The notes under the pieces: model-generated
Databases searched by the model: none
What the model saw: the letters and a program-made list of their open reading frames with translations, nothing else
Told to the model about the DNA's origin: nothing
Assembly (NCBI GenBank): GCA_934700375.1
Contig: CAKUXT010000055.1
Location: 1-10,722, forward strand
Direction: 5' to 3'
From: an uncultured Bacilli bacterium
GTDB taxonomy: Bacteria; Bacillota_I; Bacilli_A; RFN20; CAG-288
Length of the DNA stretch: 10,722 nucleotides
Shown here: positions 1 to 6,661 of the stretch, in pieces
Position numbering within the stretch: position 1 is the stretch's first letter
Layout of the letters: each line of letters opens with the position of its first letter
Position numbers and translations under genes: made by a program

Positions 1-1328
1 TCTCCTCTGACATAGAGGCCGTTTTCAGCGGTGTAAAAGCCGACAGAGGCTTTGTCGTTGATCGTGTGAAGCTTTGTTGTCCAGTCTTTTGTCTTGCCAT
101 CGATAAAGGGATCATTGTTGACTTTGACATTCATCATGGCAGTGAAGTCACCCCAATTGGTGGTGGCTTTGACTTTGACCAGCTTCTCACCTAAGGATTT
201 ATCATCGACACCATCAGGATAGGTGACTTTGACCATGCCTGTTGTACCGTTTGCGAAATTCGCACTGAGGTATTCGGGAAGTTTTCCTTCTCCGTTTAAC
301 GGGAGAGAGTAACTCTCTTCTAAGTTGAATGATTCGATCTTTCTGTTGTCATTCAATGCAATGATCTCTTCAGCCATTCTCTGACCCAAGATAATATTGC
401 TCTCTGCACCGAAATGCCAAGGCTCAAAGGTATTGGAATATAAGTCAGAAGTCGAGACAAAGGAGCAGTTCTTGTCTTCTGTAGCTACTCTTTTCTGAAT
501 CTCTCTTAATTTATTGCAGTAACGACCGGCATTGGTTCCGGCTTCAGTCACGACAAAGGGAAGAGAGGACATATCATAATAATCGCGGAAGTCCTTGATG
601 AAATCCTTAAGAGCTGTCTCATAGATCGACATGTTCTTTTCAAATTTCGAGTCCTGTTCGCCATGGCAGAAGACAACGCCATCGATGACAGGCTCATATC
701 CTTCGCTCTTGATTGTCTCAATCGACTGATCGACAAGCTGATAGAGGTTATTGGTCAAAGGACCGGTCGCATTGCCGTTCTTGTCTTCTCTGATCTGTCT
801 CATCTCAAGCTTTGAGGAGATGGCATCATCTTCGATAGCGGATTTAGAATACCAGTGGTCAGTAAAGGTGGAACCGCAGGCAGTATATTTGACGATGACA
901 GATTTTCTTGTCGCTCCGTCTTTCGGGAAGCGTGTTGCCATAATCTTACCCATACCGATTTCAGGGCCGAATTCATTGGCGGAATCGCCAAGACCAGGTT
1001 TGACAGGAATCAAAGAGGCGTTTTCAGGAGTCTCAGGAATGTTGACAAGCTGTGGCATCGTCATACCGCTTTGGAGGATATCAACCTCATAGTTCTCTTC
1101 CTTGTCTTCGTCGGAAAGATCAGTATTGTGTGCTTTTCCTCTAGCACCGCTCTGTCCGGCTAAGACAATGATATGAATCTTATCATCTTCAACAGGAGCC
1201 GGTCTTGTTGTTTCATTTGTCGTCTCTGTAGGCTTCGTTGTCTCTTTGTTCGTATCAGATGTCTTGCCACAGGCAAGCAATGTCAGAGAGAGTAGAGGAA
1301 GAAGTGCAGCTTTCATCTTTTTGTTCAT
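1..1328 (-). CDS. Lipoprotein SASA / sialate-O-acetylesterase-like carbohydrate esterase (3' end cut by window)
   Basis: I read this frame directly: it is open from the ATG at 1328 to base 1, giving 442 codons with no stop. Residues 1-20 are a lipoprotein signal peptide (lipobox LLAC, lipidated Cys20), followed by a Thr/Glu/Lys-rich tether (about 21-48). The catalytic domain (about 50-325) has the order of the SASA/CE6 SGNH-like esterases: VLAGQSGARG with Ser60 as likely nucleophile, GPEIGMGK (121-128), KYTACGSTF (147-155), FCHGEQDS (220-227) and EPWHFGAE (302-309) with candidate catalytic His305. An Ig-like (Big_4-type) stretch follows (about 350-405), then the start of a CBM9/DOMON-like module (FIDGKTKDW, 408-416). 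Expected role: removing O-acetyl groups from polysaccharide at the cell surface, helping the neighbouring GH43 enzymes. The motifs depart from the usual GQSN, WHQGESD and DxxH, so substrate and even activity are uncertain. An in-frame ATG at 1334 is only 2 nt from the ribosome-binding site and is less likely to be the start. Confidence 0.75.
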   Translation of the reverse strand, partial: MNKKMKAALLPLLSLTLLACGKTSDTNKETTKPTETTNETTRPAPVEDDKIHIIVLAGQSGARGKAHNTDLSDEDKEENYEVDILQSGMTMPQLVNIPETPENASLIPVKPGLGDSANEFGPEIGMGKIMATRFPKDGATRKSVIVKYTACGSTFTDHWYSKSAIEDDAISSKLEMRQIREDKNGNATGPLTNNLYQLVDQSIETIKSEGYEPVIDGVVFCHGEQDSKFEKNMSIYETALKDFIKDFRDYYDMSSLPFVVTEAGTNAGRYCNKLREIQKRVATEDKNCSFVSTSDLYSNTFEPWHFGAESNIILGQRMAEEIIALNDNRKIESFNLEESYSLPLNGEGKLPEYLSANFANGTTGMVKVTYPDGVDDKSLGEKLVKVKATTNWGDFTAMMNVKVNNDPFIDGKTKDWTTKLHTINDKASVGFYTAENGLYVRG

Positions 1329-1439
1329 TGTCATGACCTCCTATTTGAATCGATGATTTTGTTTGTTCTTTTGCGTTTTTATCTGTCTTCATTGTAGGTG
1401 GAATAAAGCGTGTTTACTATCAATAAAATTAATGATGAA
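1329..1439 (-). promoter_or_regulatory. 111-bp intergenic region with a possible operator, ahead of the esterase
   Basis: This is the only gap in the window longer than 15 nt and it separates the esterase from the GH43 gene upstream. It is A/T-rich. On the minus strand it holds a TTGATA hexamer (1418-1423) and a TACAAT hexamer (1391-1396), but they are 21 nt apart, too far for a normal sigma-A promoter. Between them lies TAAAGCGTGTTTA (1404-1416), an imperfect inverted repeat with TAAA/TTTA arms around a CG-containing centre, loosely like LacI-family operators. I see no hairpin plus T-run, so no intrinsic terminator. The region could carry a weak internal promoter or simply be a longer spacer within one operon. 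Confidence 0.3.
1337..1342 (-). promoter_or_regulatory. Consensus ribosome binding site (AGGAGG) of the esterase gene
   Basis: The minus strand reads AGGAGG followed by 8 nt and then ATG at 1328. This is the strongest Shine-Dalgarno in the window. The spacing selects the ATG at 1328 over the in-frame ATG at 1334, which would leave only 2 nt. Confidence 0.7.
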
Positions 1440-3719
1440 TCAGAAGAGGGAAGCCCTTGTCTTTTCAAGGAGAAGTTTTGTCAAAGTCGCCTTTGCTTTA
1501 TATGCAAGGAAACCGATAGAACCATGGAAATTTCCTTTGTCGACATAGAGGGAGAATATCTCGTTTCCATTCAGATAGCTCTTTATTTCATTGCCGATCA
1601 TCTTCAAGGAAAGCGTGATTTCATCACCGCTAACATACTGATAAGAATAGGTGAAGATATCTCTTGTGTAATTGAAGTCAACCTTGCGTAAGATTAGGTT
1701 ATTTTCTGTAATAGACAACTCATATCCTCTGAATGAATATGGGTTATCTTTTCCATCCCCGTCTTCTACAAAGTTATTGCAGAATTCGGAGGCGTTGAAG
1801 AGCAAGGAGAGAAATCCTCCTTTTTCAATTTCCTCAGGGATCAAAGATAGGCTTGCCTGTGCTTTCGAATAAGGATGATCAAAGATGAATCCAGAGCTTG
1901 TCTCATCCCCAGTTCTAAGTCCGTCAGGCACCTTTTTCATCTCGTTTCTGAAGAAGAATTTCTCTTTGTCGAAGTCTTCTTTGAAATTGAATTCAACAGG
2001 TTCTGCTTCTTTTACTTTTTCAAAGTCGATAGAGGCAAAATAGATATCGTCCTGACCAATCAAAGAAAGTGTCTGTGGGCCTTTCTTCAATGGAATAGTT
2101 GTCAACAAGACTCTGTCTTCATCGTTTCCTGATTCCTCTTCCAGATAGATCGGATAGAGAAGTCCGTTACCTAATCCGATCGAGAACTGCTTGAAGGCAT
2201 ATCCTTTTCTCAGCGTTGCACAGATCTGATATTCACCATCTTCAGGAACATGGATTCGATAGGTTGCCTCTTTTCCTTCTCTGATATGAATATAAGGAGA
2301 CATCGGAGAAACAGATTTGCTCAGTCTTGAATCAAAGCTGTTTGCCAAGAGAATATGATCCTTATAGTACTCTTCTTCGGAAGAGCCTAAAGCGAAACGG
2401 GAGAGTGAAGTCGAGCTGATTCGTTCGAATCGATTGTTGATGAGATAACCGACCTTACCAGGTTCAAAGGAGGCCGGGTATCCGTAAAGCTTCTCCATAT
2501 GATCGAAATAGAAGGCGATATAGCCTTTTCTATACTGCAACAGATAGGAATGAAGAACATCGTCGCGATATTTTCTCTTCAGAACGATCTCTTTGATGAT
2601 TTCCTCTTCAAAGCATTTCTTTCCGATGATGATCTTATCGCCTAAGAAATCGATGAAACCATAATGGTTATCATCGATGAAAGAGAAGAGCATTCTTCCC
2701 TGGCCGACATTGTTGAATTCGACTGTTAATGTCTCATCAGAGAACTGATCAAGAACATAGGCCCCCTTCTCTTCGACTAACATATCGACATCTTTTGCTG
2801 TCTTTGCTTTTTCCACAAAGGGAATATTGTTTTCTCTTGCACCATTGACAGCAAGCCTATCAGAATAGAAGGAAAGACGAGAGAGATTGTAATAACGTTC
2901 TCTGTTATCAAGAAGGTTATGATAGATGATGAAATAGGAATCAAGATCAGGTCCTAAGACTGTGCAAGAATGACCTAAGCCATAGAATTCTTTTCTTGTC
3001 GAGATGAGAATCGTATCCTGTCTGGTATAGAAGAGGGGACAGAGAAGATCAGAGCCATCTTTCACAGTCGCATAATCGACGCGGTAATCTGTCGAAAGAA
3101 AGTGGGCACCGCAATAAGTGAGATAATACTTTCCGTATCTCTTCAGCATATATGGGCCTTCGTTCCATCTTCCTAAATGACAGGAAGAGAGGAAGGTTTC
3201 CTCTTTTCCGATTGTTTTGAAGTCATTGCTGACGGAGTAGACTTTCAAAGCATCGTCAAAGGCAGCATAGAGATAGATTTTTTCATCGGAATCGATAAAG
3301 AAGGAACCATCGATTTTTCTTTCTAGATTCTTGCTGATGCACTTAAACGGTCCACAAGGAGAAGAGGAAGAGAAGATATAGTGTCCGTTACCCGATGGGC
3401 TTGCTACCATATAGAACATGCCGTCATAGTAACAGACTTCTGGAGCAAAAGGAGTCTCAGACTCTGGATGATTAGAATCCTGATCATAATCATAGATCAC
3501 GCCTTTTCCTAAGATGTGATTGTCGACCGGCTCATAATGAAGAAGGTCAGTCGAACAGTAGGCGTACAGCTTTCTTCCGCCTTTTGTGAAATAGAGATAG
3601 TATTTTCCGTCAAAGCGCAAAACAAAAGGATCAGGACATTCCACATGACCTTCCATAGCAATCTTATTGTCGTAAAATGACGATATAGTCACATTCTTGT
3701 TCCAATCCTTGTTATTCAT
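1440..3719 (-). CDS. Cytoplasmic multidomain GH43 glycosidase (arabinofuranosidase/xylosidase type)
   Basis: 759 residues, starting MNNKDWNK with no signal peptide or lipobox, so expected in the cytoplasm. Residues about 25-300 form a GH43 five-bladed propeller: CPDPFVLRFDGKYYLYF with base Asp30, APEVCYYDGMFYMV (92-105), KIDGSFFID with pKa-modulating Asp137, NEGPYMLKRYGKYYL with general acid Glu187, and GLGHSCTVLGPD (247-258) with the His that often lines the propeller channel (His250). The rest is three beta-sandwich-like modules: a ConA/LamG-like stretch (about 315-440), a CBM6/35-like stretch (about 465-570: YIHIREGKEATYRIHVPEDG, ending IYFASIDFEKV) and a second ConA/LamG-like stretch (about 577-755). 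Such enzymes trim arabinose or xylose from imported oligosaccharides; the exact sugar cannot be read from sequence. It starts 12 nt after the lipoprotein GH43 stop, with AGAGG 6 nt before ATG, and ends in TGA. Confidence 0.85.
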   Translation of the reverse strand: MNNKDWNKNVTISSFYDNKIAMEGHVECPDPFVLRFDGKYYLYFTKGGRKLYAYCSTDLLHYEPVDNHILGKGVIYDYDQDSNHPESETPFAPEVCYYDGMFYMVASPSGNGHYIFSSSSPCGPFKCISKNLERKIDGSFFIDSDEKIYLYAAFDDALKVYSVSNDFKTIGKEETFLSSCHLGRWNEGPYMLKRYGKYYLTYCGAHFLSTDYRVDYATVKDGSDLLCPLFYTRQDTILISTRKEFYGLGHSCTVLGPDLDSYFIIYHNLLDNRERYYNLSRLSFYSDRLAVNGARENNIPFVEKAKTAKDVDMLVEEKGAYVLDQFSDETLTVEFNNVGQGRMLFSFIDDNHYGFIDFLGDKIIIGKKCFEEEIIKEIVLKRKYRDDVLHSYLLQYRKGYIAFYFDHMEKLYGYPASFEPGKVGYLINNRFERISSTSLSRFALGSSEEEYYKDHILLANSFDSRLSKSVSPMSPYIHIREGKEATYRIHVPEDGEYQICATLRKGYAFKQFSIGLGNGLLYPIYLEEESGNDEDRVLLTTIPLKKGPQTLSLIGQDDIYFASIDFEKVKEAEPVEFNFKEDFDKEKFFFRNEMKKVPDGLRTGDETSSGFIFDHPYSKAQASLSLIPEEIEKGGFLSLLFNASEFCNNFVEDGDGKDNPYSFRGYELSITENNLILRKVDFNYTRDIFTYSYQYVSGDEITLSLKMIGNEIKSYLNGNEIFSLYVDKGNFHGSIGFLAYKAKATLTKLLLEKTRASLF

Positions 3720-3731
3720 GTTTTGCCTCTG

Positions 3732-5489
3732 TTATTCTTTTCCGTAAATTTCGATATCGTTGATCTGTCTTGCACCATCGGTGTCAAAACCGATAACGAC
3801 TTTATCCGCTTTGATCTCGTTGAACTGATAAGTGAAGGAAGAGCACGGACGGATGAATTCTTTTTCAAAGTCCACATATTCGCTCTCGCGGAATGATGTA
3901 TCTAAGATGACATTTCCATTTCCGAATGAAATATATGAAATGTCAAAAAGATAATGTTCGTAATCAGCCGAGTTATAGATAGCAAGTCCGGCAATGGTGC
4001 ATTCTTTGCCAAAGTCAATTTCGACATAGGATTTTCCGCTTCCGAGCTTTGCTTCTTTATTAGCTTCTTGAGGAAGATTGTAGTGTTCGACAATGCGTTT
4101 GTCATTGAGATACTGACTGTCGGTGATATTCTCAGTGATCACTTTTTTTCCATAAGCGATATTCTTATAGCCGCTGATCTCTTCAGGAAGAGGCTGAATG
4201 GAATAGGAAGGACCTTTTGCAAAAGGAGCACCGGTGACAGAATCGAAATTGAGATAGTCAAAACCGAAAGCTCTTCCGCTCTTGCTATCGCTTCTATTGA
4301 TATGAGCGTGATAGCCGATCATATATTCATCGCCGACTTTGAAGAAGCAGTGATGTGCAGTTCCGGACATAAAGCCTTCCCACTGCCCATAGACTTTTGA
4401 AGTCGACATGCCGCCTGCATATCCTAATACGACATTGGTCCACTGATGAGAAGCATCGCCTTTGTCTTTCAATTCCCAGGATCTAGTCTCATCATAAGGC
4501 TTTTTGTATTCGCCTAAAGGAGAATCGCTCTCTGCATAGCAGACAGTATAATAGCGATCAGGATAGTGGTTGACAGAGTAGGTAAGATAGTATTTTCCGT
4601 TGACAGGAGACTTGATCATATACGGGCCTTCTGCAACACGGAATCCTTGATATGCTTCCCAGGATAGAGTCTTCAAAGAAGGGTAGTCAGCACTTGGAGA
4701 ACCAGGGACGACCAACGTGACAGAAGTAGACATATCCAAGGTGACAGGATCAAGCATCTTGGCACCCTTGATATACTGCATGACGCCGCTTTGATAGACA
4801 GACCAGAACATATAGCTTTGTCCATCATCGTCGGTGAAGACAGTCTGATCGAGAACAGAGAGTCCGACTTCATCATCGATGCATTTGAAAATCGCTTCTT
4901 TTGTGCCGTCGAGTGCTTTTCCGTTAGCATCACTTCCGACGTAATCGACAAAAGGACCGGCTGGATTATCGGATGTAAGAACAGTGATACTTCTTCTTCC
5001 GCCGCTTTTTGCACTGTCAGAATAGTAAAGATAGTAAGTTCCATCGATATAGCGGATTTCAGGAGCAAACATCGCTCCGCCTTCCGCCCAATGTCCTTTT
5101 GGCTTTGGATAGATGTTCATATGAAGGTTGAACTTATTGAAATCATCCGTATCATAGCAGTCAAAGCCTTGAGAACCCGTTCTGTCTGTTGTTCCATAGA
5201 CATAGTATTTCCCGTCTTCGCCTTTGATGACATCAGGATCAGGAAGTTTGACAGCAGAGAGGTCGTTTCTATACCACATCGTCTTATCAAAATCAGCCTT
5301 CGGATTCGTATCAAGAGCATGATCGATGTACTCGAAATCAGAACTTGTCGGTTTGACTTTGTCCTCTTCTGCAATCGTTGTCTTTTCGATAGATGATTCG
5401 ATTTCGCTTGTCTTATCTGTTGCATTTCTGCAACCGGCAAGCAAGCTTGGAATCAACATAAGAATACTAGTTAGTTTTTTATTGTTCAT
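3732..5489 (-). CDS. Lipoprotein GH43 glycosidase with C-terminal F5/8 (discoidin, CBM32-like) domain
   Basis: 585 residues. The N-terminus MNNKKLTSILMLIPSLLAGC is a lipoprotein signal with lipobox LAGC and lipidated Cys20, followed by a Ser/Thr/Glu tether to about residue 60. The GH43 propeller spans about 80-430: LPDPDVIKG with base Asp84, MFAPEIRYIDGTYYLYYSD (140-158), LDQTVFTDDDGQSYMFW with pKa-modulating Asp214, AEGPYMIKSP with general acid Glu287, and GTAHHCFFK with His379/380. All three catalytic acids are present. The C-terminus (about 441-585) looks like a galactose-binding-like sandwich: KNIAYGKKV, YVEIDFGKECTIAGLAIYN, then INDIEIYGKE. Likely surface-anchored and acting on arabinan or arabinoxylan-type chains beside the arabinanase; subfamily and specificity are unresolved. 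Its ATG overlaps the arabinanase stop codon and has no good ribosome-binding site, so translational coupling is likely. A later Met11 start would lose the positive N-region of the signal peptide. Confidence 0.88.
   Translation of the reverse strand: MNNKKLTSILMLIPSLLAGCRNATDKTSEIESSIEKTTIAEEDKVKPTSSDFEYIDHALDTNPKADFDKTMWYRNDLSAVKLPDPDVIKGEDGKYYVYGTTDRTGSQGFDCYDTDDFNKFNLHMNIYPKPKGHWAEGGAMFAPEIRYIDGTYYLYYSDSAKSGGRRSITVLTSDNPAGPFVDYVGSDANGKALDGTKEAIFKCIDDEVGLSVLDQTVFTDDDGQSYMFWSVYQSGVMQYIKGAKMLDPVTLDMSTSVTLVVPGSPSADYPSLKTLSWEAYQGFRVAEGPYMIKSPVNGKYYLTYSVNHYPDRYYTVCYAESDSPLGEYKKPYDETRSWELKDKGDASHQWTNVVLGYAGGMSTSKVYGQWEGFMSGTAHHCFFKVGDEYMIGYHAHINRSDSKSGRAFGFDYLNFDSVTGAPFAKGPSYSIQPLPEEISGYKNIAYGKKVITENITDSQYLNDKRIVEHYNLPQEANKEAKLGSGKSYVEIDFGKECTIAGLAIYNSADYEHYLFDISYISFGNGNVILDTSFRESEYVDFEKEFIRPCSSFTYQFNEIKADKVVIGFDTDGARQINDIEIYGKE
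5486..5489 (-). other. ATGA stop/start overlap coupling two GH43 genes
   Basis: On the minus strand the four bases ATGA contain the start of the discoidin-tailed GH43 and the TGA stop of the arabinanase. The sequence just upstream (AGATTAAA) has no Shine-Dalgarno match, so reinitiation by the terminating ribosome is the likely way the second gene is translated. This would tie the amounts of the two lipoproteins together. Confidence 0.7.
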
Positions 5490-6646
5490 TTTAATCTGGG
5501 GCCATCCAATTCCTCATCGAAGGAAGGCTTTGTCGTATTGATATACGGGAAGCCTTTTTCGTCCCAAAGAAGCTTATCCATAAACAGACGTCTCGTACCG
5601 AAAGAGTCTTTTGAAGAGAAGGCATGATAGTAGATCCAATAATCACCCGCATCATCTTTGATGACAGAGTTGTGACCAGGACCTGCGACATTCTCATTAT
5701 CGACACCAGCCCAGAGGACCATTCTTCCCTTTGTCGTCCCGCTTCCGGAAGCAGTGAGTGGGAAGTTATTCTGATCAAGATAAGGTCCCTTGATGTCTTT
5801 GCTCCTACCGACTAAAACACGATAAGTGGATTTCTTGCCTTCACAGCAAGTTCCGGAAGAGCCGAAGTAATAGTAATATCCTTCTCTCTTGATGATATAT
5901 CCGCCTTCATATTGGCTTCCATCCCAACCAGAGGGCTTTCCGCCGATAAGAATCTTGTTCTTTTCCTGATGTTCGACACCTCCAAACAGGGAGATTGTCT
6001 GATCATCATTCTGAACGAGCTGAACAAGATAGTCGCCTTGGAAGGAACCGACTGTCATATAGATGTCACCAGTTTCTTCTTCGACGATGACATTCGGATC
6101 GATTGCATTATCAATGCCGATTTCCTTATAGCTGAAAAGCTTTCCCTGATCGACATAAGGTCCGCCGATATTATCGCTTGTTCCATAACCGACACCGCAG
6201 CAGGATCCCCATCCGGAAAGGGAATAGAAGTAATACCAGGTATTGCCGATCTTCTGGACATCAGGAGCCCACATGCCTACGGTTTTTCCAGGCTGGACTT
6301 CTTCTCCCCATGTCGGAAAATCGATAACCTTGTCACCTTGGGCATAGACCTGCCACATGCAGCCGTCTTCGCTATGAAGAATGACACGATTGGTGCTGAA
6401 GGAATAGAATTCTCCTGTTTCAGGATCTCTGACAACAGAGGGATCAGCGACTTCACCATTGTAGGTTGTACCGGAATCAGTCGTTACCAAAACGGGATTG
6501 GAATAGGTAGAGGAAGTGTATTCGATGGTCTCTGTCACTTTGTTTTCACTCTCGACAGGCTTTTCAGCTTCAGTCTGTTTTTCGCTTGTTCTTCCGCAGC
6601 CAGTTAGCATTGTAAGCATAGATAAGAATAAAATACTTTTTTTCAT
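5486..6646 (-). CDS. Lipoprotein GH43 endo-1,5-alpha-L-arabinanase-like enzyme
   Basis: 386 residues, the size of a secreted single-domain arabinanase. MKKSILFLSMLTMLTGCGRT is a lipoprotein signal with lipobox LTGC and lipidated Cys17; a Glu/Thr/Lys-rich linker runs to about residue 46. The GH43 domain then shows the arabinanase pattern: VADPSVVRDPETG with base Asp68, MWAPDVQKIGNTWYYFYSLS (125-144), GSCCGVGYGTSDNIGGPY (147-164), NAIDPNVIVEEETG with Asp183, YEGGYIIKREGYYYYFGSSG with general acid Glu247, a TCCEGKKSTYRVLVGRSKDI stretch (266-285), GPGHNSVIKD with His325 (near the structural metal in known arabinanases), and RRLFMDKLLWDEKGFPYI (352-369). The double-Cys and STYRVLVGRS segments separate arabinanases from most other GH43. 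Role: internal cleavage of alpha-1,5-arabinan on the cell surface. AGGGGG lies 4 nt before the ATG. An exo-acting variant is possible. Confidence 0.88.
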   Translation of the reverse strand: MKKSILFLSMLTMLTGCGRTSEKQTEAEKPVESENKVTETIEYTSSTYSNPVLVTTDSGTTYNGEVADPSVVRDPETGEFYSFSTNRVILHSEDGCMWQVYAQGDKVIDFPTWGEEVQPGKTVGMWAPDVQKIGNTWYYFYSLSGWGSCCGVGYGTSDNIGGPYVDQGKLFSYKEIGIDNAIDPNVIVEEETGDIYMTVGSFQGDYLVQLVQNDDQTISLFGGVEHQEKNKILIGGKPSGWDGSQYEGGYIIKREGYYYYFGSSGTCCEGKKSTYRVLVGRSKDIKGPYLDQNNFPLTASGSGTTKGRMVLWAGVDNENVAGPGHNSVIKDDAGDYWIYYHAFSSKDSFGTRRLFMDKLLWDEKGFPYINTTKPSFDEELDGPRLK

Positions 6647-6650
6647 ATTT

Positions 6651-6656
6651 CCCCCT
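6651..6656 (-). promoter_or_regulatory. AGGGGG-type ribosome binding site of the arabinanase gene
   Basis: The minus strand reads AATAGGGGGAAAT and then ATG. The core differs from AGGAGG only by A to G, which still allows a G-U pair with the anti-Shine-Dalgarno. Spacing is 4 nt, slightly short. The site lies within the 15-nt gap after the TAA stop of the ATPase gene. Confidence 0.55.
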
Positions 6657-6661
6657 ATTCT

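Noticed and set aside
1330..1337. Perfect 8-bp palindrome GTCATGAC over the esterase start region
   Set aside because: It is made from the end of the ribosome-binding site and the ATG/ACA triplets next to the start. Eight-base palindromes are common by chance and there is no second copy.
1348..1358. AATC-GAT-GATT inverted repeat
   Set aside because: Arms of only 4 bp with an A/T-rich context; too short to call an operator or hairpin.
1391..1423. TTGATA and TACAAT hexamers as a sigma-A promoter
   Set aside because: The spacing is 21 nt, well outside the usual 16-18, and no better -35 or -10 pairing exists. It is kept only as part of the low-confidence intergenic entry.
1329..1439. Intrinsic terminator between the cytoplasmic GH43 and the esterase
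   Set aside because: No stable hairpin followed by a T-run is present on the minus strand.
5912..6607. A 231-codon open frame on the plus strand, and similar ones such as 4791-5396, 10047-10463 and 9513-9950
   Set aside because: They lie wholly inside well-supported minus-strand enzymes with recognisable catalytic motifs, have no visible ribosome-binding sites or family signatures, and are explained by the purine-rich coding strand leaving few stops on the other strand.
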